Made by a program: the position numbers and the translations under genes. A model generated the notes under the pieces. That model made no database searches, had not been told where the DNA came from, and saw nothing but the letters and a program-made list of their open reading frames with translations. A DNA stretch of 64,000 bases from DAISKN01 sp963716925 (lineage in GTDB: Bacteria > Acidobacteriota > Vicinamibacteria > Marinacidobacterales > SMYC01), in NCBI GenBank assembly GCA_963716925.1, contig CAVQUX010000010.1:248001-312000 (forward strand). Reading direction: 5' to 3'. The stretch's first letter is position 1. Each line of letters begins with the position of its first letter. Positions 41,097 to 50,085 of the stretch are shown here, in pieces.

Positions 41097-41819
41097 ATGA
41101 CGTTGTCCGCATCCGTCGATCCGTGCGAGCTCGAGAAAAGACTCGGTTACCGATTCCGCGACAAGGATCTCCTGCAGCACGCCTTGACCCACAAGTCGTT
41201 CGCTTATGAGTCCGGCGGCAGCCCGCACAACGAGTCCATGGAGTTTCTCGGGGACTCGATCCTCGGGTTCCTGGTCACCGACTTCATCTTTCACGAGTTT
41301 CCCGATTTCAGCGAAGGACGGAAGTCGAAGATCAAGGCCTATCTGGTGAGCTCCACGACGCTATCGATGCTGGCGCTCCAGCTCGACATCCCCAAGTACC
41401 TTCGCCTGGGAAGAGGCGAGGAAAAGACCGGCGGAAGGAAGAAGAAGGCGCTTTCGGCGAATGCTTTCGAAGCGGTCATCGCCGCCATCTATCTCGATTC
41501 GGGCATCGAGGAGGTCCGCCGGTTCCTGGCGCCGATTTTCCACCCGCTGATCCGCGAGGTCGGGGAAGGCCGGGCGGCCGTCGAGGACCCGAAGACCGCG
41601 CTCCAGGAGTATCTCCAGGCGCGCAATCTCGAGGCGGCTCAGTACAAAGTCGCCGCGGAGACGGGACCCGAGCACCGGAAGACGTTCCACGTCGAGCTGC
41701 GCATCGGGGCGCGCACCCTCGGCAGCGCCACCGGACCGACGAAGAAGAACGCCGAGCTCCTGGCGGCGCAGTCGGCTCTCGCGAGGCTCCTCCGGGAAGA
41801 AGACGAGAAACCCGGCTGA
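41097..41819 (+). CDS. rnc: Ribonuclease III
   Basis: 240 residues. The endonuclease domain carries HNESMEFLGDSILGFLVTDF (RNase III signature with catalytic Glu and Asp) and ANAFEAVIAAIYLDSGIEEV with the second acidic cluster. A double-stranded RNA-binding domain follows (DPKTALQEYLQARNLEAAQY, KKNAELLAAQSALARLLREE). It matures rRNA and cleaves structured mRNAs. Normal length; 47 nt downstream of the phosphatase gene. A short hairpin of the heptamer family follows the stop. Confidence 0.96.
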   Translation: MTLSASVDPCELEKRLGYRFRDKDLLQHALTHKSFAYESGGSPHNESMEFLGDSILGFLVTDFIFHEFPDFSEGRKSKIKAYLVSSTTLSMLALQLDIPKYLRLGRGEEKTGGRKKKALSANAFEAVIAAIYLDSGIEEVRRFLAPIFHPLIREVGEGRAAVEDPKTALQEYLQARNLEAAQYKVAAETGPEHRKTFHVELRIGARTLGSATGPTKKNAELLAAQSALARLLREEDEKPG

Positions 41820-41851
41820 CCCGATCTCGACTCGAGCCAGGGAACGTCTCG

Positions 41852-41879
41852 ACGCAAAGGCAGCCTTCGCGTTTTGCGT
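41852..41879. terminator. Hairpin between convergent rnc and FHA genes
   Basis: ACGCAAA (41852-41858) pairs with TTTGCGT (41873-41879), with additional inner GGC/GCC pairing, and TTTTCTTCC follows at 41880. It lies in the 72-bp gap between two convergent stops and could terminate both transcripts. It belongs to the GCAAAG heptamer family seen after ald. Confidence 0.5.
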
Positions 41880-41891
41880 TTTCTTCCAGGG

Positions 41892-42482
41892 CTATTCGCG
41901 GTCGGTCACTATCAGCATCAGCACGTGCTCGCCGATCCGGAACTCGTTGTGGTTCTCGAGCTCCGCGTTCTGGATACGCTCTCCCTGAACGAAGGTCCCG
42001 TTGGTGCTGTTGAGGTCGGTGACCACGACCCGCGAGCCCAGAATCTCGAGCGTGGCGTGCTGACGGGAACACTCGGGATCGTCGAGGACGATGTCGGAAT
42101 CGGCGCGCCCCAGGATCGTCTTCACCTTCTGAATATGGAAGATCTGGCCGCTCGCCTTCCCCTGCAGGACCGCGAGGGAGTACTTCTTGTCCTGCGGCAG
42201 GTCGAGGACCTCCGCCACCCGGTGCCCGGTGATGGTCTCCTCCGCGAGATTCTCGTCGGAGCGGAGGCGGCGGACCCGGGCGGTCGTATCCCGCTCCCGC
42301 GCCGGACCGGCTCCCGCCGCGTCTCCTAAAGAAGGCGTCGTCGCCGGTTCGGCTTCCGCGGCTCCAATCTCGATCGAGCCTCCGCACTTCTTGCATTTCG
42401 CGGTAACGCGCGGCTTTCCCCCGAGCTGGCTCTCGTCGAACCGGTATTTGGTCTGGCAGGTGGGACAGGCGACACGGATCAT
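41892..42482 (-). CDS. Zinc-finger plus FHA phosphopeptide-binding protein
   Basis: 196 residues. N-terminal MJ0042-type zinc finger VACPTCQTKYRFDESQLGGK with CKKCGG; a low-complexity linker; C-terminal FHA domain with TILGRADSDIVLDDPECSRQ (GR and SRxH motifs), QHATLEILGSRVVVTDLNST and NGTFVQGERI. FHA domains bind phosphothreonine, so it is a likely effector or substrate of a Ser/Thr kinase such as the one at 20143. Cytosolic. The zinc-finger plus FHA layout parallels the kinase with its own zinc ribbon. Confidence 0.88.
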   Translation of the reverse strand: MIRVACPTCQTKYRFDESQLGGKPRVTAKCKKCGGSIEIGAAEAEPATTPSLGDAAGAGPARERDTTARVRRLRSDENLAEETITGHRVAEVLDLPQDKKYSLAVLQGKASGQIFHIQKVKTILGRADSDIVLDDPECSRQHATLEILGSRVVVTDLNSTNGTFVQGERIQNAELENHNEFRIGEHVLMLIVTDRE

Positions 42483-42504
42483 GATTGCGCAGTCGTTACT
42501 TTTG

Positions 42505-42510
42505 ATTCTA
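42505..42510 (-). promoter_or_regulatory. Extended -10 for the FHA gene
   Basis: On the minus strand TGATAGAAT (extended -10, hexamer TAGAAT) lies 22 nt before the ATG at 42482, predicting a leader of about 15 nt. It falls just past the stop of the frameshifted peptidase gene. Confidence 0.5.
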
Positions 42511-42527
42511 TCACCGCTCGGGCCCGC

Positions 42528-44100
42528 TTATCTTCCGCTGTAACGCCGGACGACGAAGTGCTCCCATTCACGGATGAGCGTCCCCTCGTCCTTCCCCAGG
42601 ACTTTCCGCAGAGACCCGTCGACGTCGTTTCCTTCCCCGAGGGCGGAGAGGACGTCGCGGATCCCGCCGACCCCCCGCATCTGGATGAGATAGTCCACGA
42701 ACGAGACGGCAGCGGGGTAGAAGATGCGCACATCGCATTGCGCCGTGGGCAGGCAGTGCTCGAAGCTGTTCCCTTCGGCGAGCACCCGCGCGAGGAGGAG
42801 ATCCCTGGTCCGACGCGCGGGTGCCTTCCATGTACTCCGCAACCCCTTCGTGGAGCCATCGAGGAGCGCTCTCGCCGGCGCGGGCGTGGATGAACGCGTG
42901 AACCAGCTCGTGATGAAGCGTCGACCGGATCTGCTCGTCGACCTGATGGAGCCCTCCGACGGGCATCCGGATCTTGCCGTCGAACAGGCCGGCCGACCAA
43001 TGGGGACCTCCCATCTCGCGGTACGAGCGCCGGGAGTACAGGATCACCACGACCTGCTCCTCGGGCTCGTAGCCGAGCTGTGAGATCAGGGAGGCGCGGC
43101 TGCGCTCGAGCGCGTCGAGCACCATGCGGCCAGTCGTTTCCATCGTTTCGCCCTCGTAGCTGACGATGAAATGCGAGAGTCGCTTCTGGTCGAACCCCCG
43201 TGCGGTCCGGGACTCGAGCATCGCCTTGTCGAGCGAGGCCCGGATGGCCGGGTCGTCCTTCAGCGTGAGCGCGAGCTGGAACTCCTCGATGGCCTTGTCC
43301 ATCTCCTCGCGGAAATAGTAGGCCTTCCCGAGAATGTGATGCAGGTCGGCGGCGTTGCCGCGAGCGCCGTATGCGAGCGCGGTTCGCGCCCACTTTTCGG
43401 CGAGGTCCCAGGATTGAAGCTCGCCGTAGATGACCGCGCGCGCCGTCGCCGTCTGGCTCGAGTCCACAGTCCACCGCTCCGCCTCGTCCACGAGCTTCAG
43501 CGCCTCCTGGAACCGCCGGGCCTTGATCTGCTTGGCGGCGAGGATCAGATGGGCCGCGGCCACGTACTCGCGGAAGTACGCCTCCCCGGGAAAATCCAGC
43601 GCCGCCCGCTTCGCCTGCTCGATCAGCGCCGCGTTGACGGTGTTCTCGTTCAGCTCCGGGAGCTGCGGGAGCTCGGGAGCGGGAGCTTCGTTCGCCGGCA
43701 CCCCGCCGGCGGCGGGTTTTGGGCGAGGCTCGAACCCCGGAATCACGAGCGTCCCGGGAGCGGGCGGCGGGGGGACTTCGACGACGATCTCCCTCACTCC
43801 TCCCGGGCCGGGGGACGGCTGACGGGGCGAGGTCGGGGCTACGGCCCCCGGAGGTTGGTTACCCTGCTGCGTCTGCCAGTAGAGAACGCCGGAGGCGCTG
43901 AGTATCACCGAAAGAATGACGACGTTCACCAGGGACAGCGCTCGAGGGGCTTCAGCGGGCGCGGCGATCGGACGGCGAGTGGGAAGGGTCGGCCGATGGG
44001 GTCGAGGTCCTTTGTCTCCGAGCTTCGCGAAGACCACGCCGCAGCGGGGGCAGGCGGCGCCGTTGTCCTCAGAGGCGAAACCGCATTTCGGGCACTGCAC
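42528..44100 (-). pseudogene. Peptidase MA-like membrane protein, frameshifted
   Basis: A GTG start at 44100 opens a zinc ribbon (QCPKCGFASEDNGAACPRCG), a membrane helix (LVNVVILSVILSASGVLYWQ), a Pro-rich linker and TPR-like helices (AIEEFQLALTLKDDPAIRAS), then a peptidase MA domain with zinc motif LHHELVHAFIH and PRWLHEGVAEYMEG. After EGTRASD the frame changes to nonsense, while the +1 frame continues LLLARVLAEGNSFEHCLPTA through SFVDYLIQMRG to EWEHFVVRRYSGR, stop at 42528. The span is 1573 nt, one more than a multiple of three, so a single inserted base near 42800-42830 explains it. Restored it would be about 523 residues. Confidence 0.8.
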
Positions 44101-44122
44101 GTTTTGTCAGGCTGTCACGTCG

Positions 44123-45305
44123 TCAGGCGGACGCCGCCTCGGAACACACTCTCGCCACCTCGACCACTTGCCTCAGCGCGGCGGTGAACGCTCGCGCGTC
44201 CTCGGCTCGCGTCCCGCGTCCGAGGCTGACGCGAATCGAACCCTGCACCTCCCGCGGTGTCAGTCCCATCGCGATCAGCACGTGCGAAGGAGCGACGGCC
44301 CCCGCCGAGCAGGCGGCCCCGGTCGAGAGCGCGAACCCCTCCCGGTCCAGCCGCTTCACGAGGTCTTCGCCGTCGACGCCGTCGAACCGGAAGTTCACTG
44401 TGTTCGGGGTCCGTTGGCTACACTCACCGTTCAGGTGGCTTCCCGGAATCTCGCGAAGGACCGAGAATCTCGATCTCCTCGCGAAGAGCGAGGAGCCGCG
44501 AAGACTCCTCCACCAGGAGGCCCCCGGCACGCTTCGCGGCCTCGGCCAGGCCCACGATTCCGGCGACGTTCTCCGTGCCCGGGCGGCGGGCCCGCTCCTG
44601 TCCGCCGCCCCGGAACACCGGCTTGAAGGGCGTCCCCCGGCGCACGTAGAGCGCTCCGACGCCCTTGGGACCGTACAGCTTGTGCGCCGAGAGCGACAGC
44701 AAATCGGCGACCGACTCCTCGACGCTCACGGCGATCTTCCCACAGGCCTGGACGGCGTCGGTGTGAAAAAGAGCGCCCGCTTCGTGGGAGATCCGCGCCA
44801 GCTCGAAGACGGGCTGAATCACCCCCGTCTCGTTGTTGGCGGTCATGACCGACACGAGGAGCGTGTCCGGACGCACCGCGTCGCGGAGCGCCTCCTCGAG
44901 AACCCGCCCGCTCCGGTCCACCGGGAGGTACGTCACCTCGTGCCCCTTCTTCTCCAGGTGGCGCATCACGTTCAAAACGGCGTGGTGCTCGATGGTCGAA
45001 GTGACGAGATGGCGTCGCGGACGCGCCTCCTCCTCTTCCGCGGCGATCGCACCGAGGATCGCGAGGTTGTCGGCCTCGGTGCCCGAGCCGGTGAAAACCA
45101 CCTCGCTCCCGGAAGCGGAAAGGAACGCCGCCAACGCCTCCCGGGCATCGAGAAGCGCGGCCTTGGCGCGCCGGCCGAGCTGGTGGATGCTCGAGGGATT
45201 TCCGAAATCGCCGCGCAGGTACGGCAGCATCGCCTCCAACACTTCGGGGGCGACGGGGGTCGTTGCGTTGTGGTCGAGATAGACGGGTGTGGGCATGCGC
45301 TGCAT
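44123..45305 (-). pseudogene. Cysteine desulfurase (NifS/IscS type), frameshifted
   Basis: The first frame gives the PLP-domain: YLDHNATTPVAPEVLEAMLP, FTGSGTEADNLAILGA, STIEHHAVLNVM, FHTDAVQACGKIAV, SLSAHKLYGPKGVGALYVRR (PLP-binding Lys) and GTENVAGIVGLAEAAKRAGG. At about 44465, after LREEIE, it runs to a stop; the +1 frame resumes with VLREIPGSHLNGE, RTPNTVNFRFDGVDGEDLVK and the catalytic-cysteine loop ALSTGAACSAGAVAPSHVLI, ending at 44123. The span of 1183 nt is one base over a multiple of three. Intact it would be about 393 residues and supply sulfur for Fe-S clusters or tRNA thiolation. Sequencing error is as likely as true loss. Confidence 0.82.
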
Positions 45306-45380
45306 CGCCTCGCCTGGTAACTACAGAGCCATCAATCTTTTGTACCACAAAAGGGCGGGATCGCCTACCGGGGGGCCCTG

Positions 45381-45389
45381 TGTTAGCAT
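45381..45389 (+). promoter_or_regulatory. Extended -10 with leaderless spacing before the enoyl-CoA hydratase
   Basis: TGTTAGCAT (extended -10) ends exactly 7 nt before the ATG at 45397, placing the predicted transcription start on the start codon. There is no Shine-Dalgarno sequence ahead of the ATG. Confidence 0.45.
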
Positions 45390-45396
45390 AATCTTC

Positions 45397-46209
45397 ATGG
45401 ACGAGTCGCCCCAACTGACGGCTACCGGTCTCGATCCCGCGAATTTCAGCCACATCCAGCAGCACCTCGAGGACGGCGTTCTCCGAATCCAGCTCAACCG
45501 GCCCGACGCGTCGAACGCCCTCAACCTCGCGGCCCTCGAAGAGCTGGCCTTCGCCCTGGATCAGCTCGAGCTGAAGGAGTCGGCGAAAGTCGTCGTCATC
45601 ACAGGAAACGAGCGCGCCTTCTCGAGCGGGCTCGACGTCGCCGAGCATACGGACGAGAACGTCTATCAGCTTCTCGACGCCTTCCATCGCGTCATTCGCC
45701 GGATGATGCAGCTCGAGACCGTCAGCTTCGCGGTGGTGAAAGGGATGGCCCTCGGCGCCGGATGCGAGCTCGCGGCCGCCTGTGACTTCTGTTTCGCCAC
45801 CGAGGGGGCGAAGCTGGGCCAGCCGGAGCTGAAAGCGGGCCTCTTCCCCACCGTGGCTCCGGTCATCTACCCGCGCATCATCGGCTTGCATCGGACGTTC
45901 GAGCTGATTCTGACCGGACGCATCTACGAGGGACGCGAGGCGGAGTCCATCGGGCTCGTCACCCGCGCGCTCGCCCCCGACAAGATCGATGGCGAAGTCG
46001 AGAAATGGATCCAGTTCCTCAAGACGTTCTCGACGCCGGTTCTGCGCCTGGCGAGGCGCGCCATCTCCGAGGCCGCCTACATGCCGTTCGAGGACGGCCT
46101 GCGGCTGGTCGAGGAGGTATACCTCAACCAGCTCATGGCCACCGAAGACGCCAAGGAAGGCGTTCGCGCGCTCCGCGAGCGGCGGGCCCCGGTCTGGAAG
46201 CATCGTTAG
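45397..46209 (+). CDS. Enoyl-CoA hydratase/isomerase family protein
   Basis: 270 residues from ATG 45397. Crotonase fold: LRIQLNRPDASNALNLAALE, VVVITGNERAFSSGLDVAEH (oxyanion strand), KGMALGAGCELAAACDFCFA and GQPELKAGLFPTVAPVIYPR with the position of the catalytic glutamates. ATEDAKEGVRALRERRAPVW is the typical family tail. It probably hydrates enoyl-CoA in fatty acid or related acyl-CoA degradation, together with the acyl-CoA dehydrogenase downstream. Substrate not predictable. Confidence 0.85.
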   Translation: MDESPQLTATGLDPANFSHIQQHLEDGVLRIQLNRPDASNALNLAALEELAFALDQLELKESAKVVVITGNERAFSSGLDVAEHTDENVYQLLDAFHRVIRRMMQLETVSFAVVKGMALGAGCELAAACDFCFATEGAKLGQPELKAGLFPTVAPVIYPRIIGLHRTFELILTGRIYEGREAESIGLVTRALAPDKIDGEVEKWIQFLKTFSTPVLRLARRAISEAAYMPFEDGLRLVEEVYLNQLMATEDAKEGVRALRERRAPVWKHR

Positions 46210-46248
46210 CAGCTGGGCCGGTCCTGGTAAGCCGCAGCGCCCTTGGGC

Positions 46249-46254
46249 TATACT
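46249..46254 (+). promoter_or_regulatory. -10 element upstream of the acyl-CoA dehydrogenase
   Basis: TATACT, 74 nt before the ATG at 46329; the leader carries AAGGAG at 46318-46323. No strong -35 is visible. Confidence 0.4.
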
Positions 46255-46328
46255 CCTCCGCCCTCATTCGCGAGGGGCCTTTCGGGCCCATGCCCCCGAG
46301 CGAGGCGCGCACCAAACAAGGAGTATTC

Positions 46329-47546
46329 ATGACTGACTTCGACCTCACCGAGGACCACCTTGCCGTGGAGAAGATGGTCCGCGACTTCGCCCGAGCCGAG
46401 GTGGCGCCCCACATTCAGGAGAACGACGCCAAGAAGCATTTCGACCGGTCGATCCTCCCCAAGATGGCCGAGCTCAACATTCTCGGCATCTGCGTGCCGG
46501 AGGCTTACGGAGGCGCCGGCCTGGACTACATCTCCCTCGGCCTCGCCTGCGAAGAGCTGGAGTACGTCGATACCTCGCTTCGCGTCCTCATGTCGGTCCA
46601 CGTCGGTCTCAACTGCCTCACTCTCCTGGCCTGGGGCACCGAGGACCAGAAAAAACGCTATCTCGTTCCCCAGGCCCAGGGAAAGAAAATGGCGACGTAC
46701 GGCCTCACCGAGCCCAACGCCGGAAGCGATGCGGTCGGGATTCAGACGACCGCGATCAAGAAAGGAGACCGGTACCTGCTCAACGGCGAGAAACAGTGGA
46801 TCTCCCTCGCCCAGATCGCCGACCACTTCCTGGTCATCGCCTGGACCGATCAGGAGAAGAAGAAGAACAGAGATCACTCCGGGCTCTCCGCGTTCATCGT
46901 CGAGCGGGGCTTCAAGGGGTTCGAGAGCGGCGCCATGACCCACAAGTGGGGAATCCGCGCGGGAAACACCGGGTGGTTCAAGCTCTCCGACGTCGAAGTC
47001 CCCGCGGAGAACCTCGTCGGGAAGGAAGGCGAGGGATTCAAGATCGCGATGTTCGCCCTGGACCAGGGGCGGTACACCGTGGCGGCGGGCGCCACCGGGC
47101 TCATCCGCGCCTGTCTCGACGAAAGCGTCCGCTGGGCCAAGGAGCGGCACGCTTTCGGAGTGCCCATCGGCCAGCACCAGCTGGTCAAGCAGATGATCGC
47201 CCACATGGTGAGGGACTACGAGGTCTCGCGGCTTCTCTGGCTTCGAGCGGGGACGCTCAAGAACGAGGGCCGCAGGAACACCAAGGAGACGTCGCTCGCC
47301 AAATGGTATTCGACCGTCGCCTCCGAGCGCGCCGCCTCCGATGCCATCCAGATCTTCGGCTCCTACGGCTATTCCGACGAGTATCCCGTGGGCCGGTTCT
47401 GGCGCAACTCCAAGGGTGCGGTCATCTACGAGGGGACGCGGGAGATCCACACCTTGATGCAGGCGGACTACGCGCTGGGGTACCGCGTCGACAGACCGAC
47501 GAGGGTGAGCCTGCCCACGTTCACCAAGGCCGGGGCCAAGAAGTAA
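46329..47546 (+). CDS. Acyl-CoA dehydrogenase (FAD-dependent)
   Basis: 405 residues from ATG 46329 with AAGGAG 5 nt upstream. Features: FDLTEDHLAVEKMVRDFARA, FAD/substrate loop MATYGLTEPNAGSDAVGIQT, WISLAQIADHFLVIAWT, the beta-domain FIVERGFKGFESGAMTHKWG, and the C-terminal helical domain ERHAFGVPIGQHQLVKQMIA, AIQIFGSYGYSDEYPVGRFW, AVIYEGTREIHTLMQADYAL, where YEGTREI carries the catalytic Glu position. It oxidises acyl-CoA to trans-2-enoyl-CoA. The following 197 bp hold no obvious gene. Confidence 0.92.
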   Translation: MTDFDLTEDHLAVEKMVRDFARAEVAPHIQENDAKKHFDRSILPKMAELNILGICVPEAYGGAGLDYISLGLACEELEYVDTSLRVLMSVHVGLNCLTLLAWGTEDQKKRYLVPQAQGKKMATYGLTEPNAGSDAVGIQTTAIKKGDRYLLNGEKQWISLAQIADHFLVIAWTDQEKKKNRDHSGLSAFIVERGFKGFESGAMTHKWGIRAGNTGWFKLSDVEVPAENLVGKEGEGFKIAMFALDQGRYTVAAGATGLIRACLDESVRWAKERHAFGVPIGQHQLVKQMIAHMVRDYEVSRLLWLRAGTLKNEGRRNTKETSLAKWYSTVASERAASDAIQIFGSYGYSDEYPVGRFWRNSKGAVIYEGTREIHTLMQADYALGYRVDRPTRVSLPTFTKAGAKK

Positions 47547-47743
47547 TCCAGATACCGGCGCGGCAAGTGACGGCGCAATGGTGCTTGCTCCCGAGTTCCG
47601 GGCTCGAATACAATGAAATCGACTCACGACTTCACCAGCCTAAGACCAAGAACACTCCGAACGACCCGCGAAGCCCTTGAGAATCCGATTGGCACCCAGA
47701 CTACGGCGATGGAGGCCACGAAAGCGAAGGAGGCAATGAAGCC

Positions 47744-48163
47744 GTGAACGTCGATTTGGAAGCGGTGGTCGTAGCGTTCAGCGACGACTCCGTGAAGCGG
47801 AGCTACTACCTCGATACAGACTCGGGCCGGGTTTTCAACGTGCTCGAGGATCACGACGACCCCGAAACCCAGGAGCTCGTCTGGCAGCTGGAAGCGGACA
47901 CCCGCGGCCGCTACGTGCAGATTCCCAAACCGAGCATGGAAGAGACCCTCGAGGAGCAGGACGCGTTCGTAGCTTCCCTGGCGGAAGGAGACCTGAAGAC
48001 CCGGCTCGACAAGGTGCTCGTCGACGATCACGACGGCTCGAAATTAGCGGATTTCGTCGAGCGCAATCGAGAGGCCCGGGACGCCTGGCGTGACTTCCGG
48101 ATGGTCCGCTCCCGCAAGCAAGCGAGCGAGTGGCTGAAGAAACAGAGCTTCACCACGGAGTGA
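47744..48163 (+). CDS. UPF0158 family protein
   Basis: 139 residues, GTG start preceded by GAAGGAGG about 9 nt upstream. Begins MNVDLEAVVVAFSDDSVKRS and includes SYYLDTDSGRVFNVLEDHDD and VQIPKPSMEETLEEQDAFVA, matching the UPF0158 pattern in which an acidic N-terminal strand reads YYLDTETG. It ends DFRMVRSRKQASEWLKKQ. Function unknown. Its stop overlaps the GTG of the DUF72 gene by 4 nt. Confidence 0.85.
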   Translation: MNVDLEAVVVAFSDDSVKRSYYLDTDSGRVFNVLEDHDDPETQELVWQLEADTRGRYVQIPKPSMEETLEEQDAFVASLAEGDLKTRLDKVLVDDHDGSKLADFVERNREARDAWRDFRMVRSRKQASEWLKKQSFTTE

Positions 48164-49041
48164 CGAAGCGTCCGGCGCGCGTCGGCGTAGCCGGCTGGTC
48201 CTATCCCGACTGGGAAGGCATCGTCTATCCCAAGACGCCGCGCTTCGACGGACTCTCCTTTCTGTCGACGTTCTTCGATACTCTCGAGATCAACTCGTCG
48301 TTCTATCGGATTCCCGCGGCGCGAACCACCTCGTCGTGGGCCAAGCGAGTGCGAGCGAATCCCGAGTTCCGGTTCACCCTCAAGCTCTACCAGGGCTTCA
48401 CTCACGAGAGAACGGCGACGGCGAACGACGAGCGCCTGTTCTTCGAAGCCGTCGCACCGCTCTCCGACGCCGGGGTGCTGGGCGCGGTGCTGCTCCAGTT
48501 CCCATGGTCGTTCAAGAACGACTCCGAAAGCGGGGACTACTTGAGCGCGACCCTCGAGCGATTCGCCCGGCATCCCCTGGTCGTCGAGGTCCGCCATGCT
48601 TCGTGGAACCAGCCGGAGTTCTACGCGTTCCTCGTCGAGCGCGGGGTCGGGTTCTGCAACATCGACCAGCCTCTGATCGGGAGATCGCTCGCCCCGTCGG
48701 ACCGCGCCACCGGTCCCGTGGGCTACGTCCGGCTCCACGGACGCAATTATCGAGATTGGTTCCGGGAAGACGCAGGCCGGGACGCGCGCTACGACTACCT
48801 CTACAGCGAGGAAGAGCTCGACCCCTGGGTAGAGAAGATCTCCGAAGTGAGCGGCACCGCGTCTTCGACCTACGTCATCACCAACAACCACTTCCGCGGC
48901 CAGGCGGTGGTCAACGCCCTCCAGATACGCTCCCGGGTCGAAAAGCGCAAGGTGAAGGCCCCCGGGAGGCTCGTGGAGCACTACCCGGTGCTCGCGAAAA
49001 GCGCCGAGCCCGACTCGTCACCCCAGCCGCGGTTGTTCTGA
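48160..49041 (+). CDS. DUF72 (YecE-like) TIM-barrel protein
   Basis: 293 residues from GTG 48160, coupled to the UPF0158 gene. DUF72 motifs: VGVAGWSYPDWEGIVYPK, FFDTLEINSSFYRIPAARTT, FTLKLYQGFTH, VLLQFPWSFKND, HPLVVEVRHASWNQPEFYAF and YVRLHGRNYRDWF. The final STYVITNNHFRGQAVVNALQ is the NNH-x-G-A-x2-NA block of the family. Fold predicted to be a TIM barrel of unknown reaction. An alternative ATG at 48130 would overlap more. Confidence 0.88.
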   Translation: MTKRPARVGVAGWSYPDWEGIVYPKTPRFDGLSFLSTFFDTLEINSSFYRIPAARTTSSWAKRVRANPEFRFTLKLYQGFTHERTATANDERLFFEAVAPLSDAGVLGAVLLQFPWSFKNDSESGDYLSATLERFARHPLVVEVRHASWNQPEFYAFLVERGVGFCNIDQPLIGRSLAPSDRATGPVGYVRLHGRNYRDWFREDAGRDARYDYLYSEEELDPWVEKISEVSGTASSTYVITNNHFRGQAVVNALQIRSRVEKRKVKAPGRLVEHYPVLAKSAEPDSSPQPRLF

Positions 49042-49050
49042 GCCTTCTTT

Positions 49051-50085
49051 TCAGAAGAACGGTTTCGGGGGAGCGCCCAGGTTCAAGACATCCTTTATCA
49101 CGCAGGCAGCCGTTGCCACCGGGCCTCCCTTGCTGCTGCGGAGGGTGATGGTACCCATCGAGGCCGTCTCGAACACGAGCGCTTTCTCTCCGGGTCCGAG
49201 CAGATAGAGAGGATCGGCCGCATCGAGCGCTTCGGGCTCGGTGCGGAGGCGAATCTCCCCCTCGCTCGAGCGCTCCGCGGTGGCGACGAGGCGGATGCGT
49301 TTCCTTCTCGACCGCGCCTCGTCGATCTCGGCCTTGCCGATCGCGGAGACTCCCCGCGTTTCCGCGTCTCCGAGAGAAAGCGTGGGCATCCAGAGCGCCC
49401 GAGCGAGGATCAGGAGCTTGTAGGCCGCGTCCCAACCCTCCAGGTCGAGCCGCGGATCCTCTTCGATCGTGCCGGCGAGCCGCGCCCTGGCGATCGAGTC
49501 CGGAAGGGAGATTCCGGATTCGAGGTCTCGAAGAATCTGATTCGTGGTGTCGTTCAAGATCCCTCGGAAGCGCGTGATCCCCGCCCCCCGCAGGCCGAGA
49601 ACCGCGACTTCGAGGCTCGGAAGCGGAATCCCTACCGCCGCCGAGGCTCCGATGCGCGCGCCGTTGGAGCGAGCGAGGCTCGAGAGCTCGTCGAAAGCGA
49701 CCACCAGAGGCCCCTTGCTCGCGAACACGACCGACGTGCCGCGCTCGAGGGCACGGCGAGCAGGCGCGAGCCCCGGCCCTCCGGTATCGGCGTTGGTGAT
49801 GCTGGTATCGACGAGGATTCCCTCCCCGCGAATCTCCTCCAGAGCCTCCTCGAGAACGAGCGCTCGCCCTCCCGCGACCGCGGCAACCGTCTTCTTCTCG
49901 CGCTTGCCGGCCACGAGGGCGCTCGCACCTCCGTCCTCGGCCCGGACGCCGCCTCCCCGGTCGAACACCGAGTGAAGCGAGATCGCCGCCCCCTCGCTGC
50001 GATAGGCGCCGTTCTCGACGAGGAGCCGCAAGAGCGCCTGCCCCACGTTTCCGAACCCCAGGAGGACGATTCTTATCTCTTTCAA
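49051..50085 (-). CDS. hom: Homoserine dehydrogenase
   Basis: 344 residues from TTG 50085, which overlaps the upstream stop (TTGA) and places the Rossmann motif IRIVLLGFGNVGQALLRLLV at the N-terminus. Signatures: VDTSITNADTGGPG, VVFASKGPLV (position of the catalytic lysine of the NKxP loop), GIPLPSLEV, GILNDTTNQILRDLESG and AGTIEEDPRLDLEGWDAAYK. It reduces aspartate semialdehyde to homoserine for Thr/Met/Ile synthesis. There is no ACT domain. VKDVLN-like CVIKDVLNLG near the C-terminus is also typical. Confidence 0.93.
   Translation of the reverse strand: MKEIRIVLLGFGNVGQALLRLLVENGAYRSEGAAISLHSVFDRGGGVRAEDGGASALVAGKREKKTVAAVAGGRALVLEEALEEIRGEGILVDTSITNADTGGPGLAPARRALERGTSVVFASKGPLVVAFDELSSLARSNGARIGASAAVGIPLPSLEVAVLGLRGAGITRFRGILNDTTNQILRDLESGISLPDSIARARLAGTIEEDPRLDLEGWDAAYKLLILARALWMPTLSLGDAETRGVSAIGKAEIDEARSRRKRIRLVATAERSSEGEIRLRTEPEALDAADPLYLLGPGEKALVFETASMGTITLRSSKGGPVATAACVIKDVLNLGAPPKPFF

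Noticed and set aside
44440..44490. Programmed frameshift in the cysteine desulfurase
   Set aside because: No slippery heptamer, Shine-Dalgarno stimulator or downstream structure typical of recoding is evident, and this family is not known to use frameshifting; sequence error or mutation is simpler.
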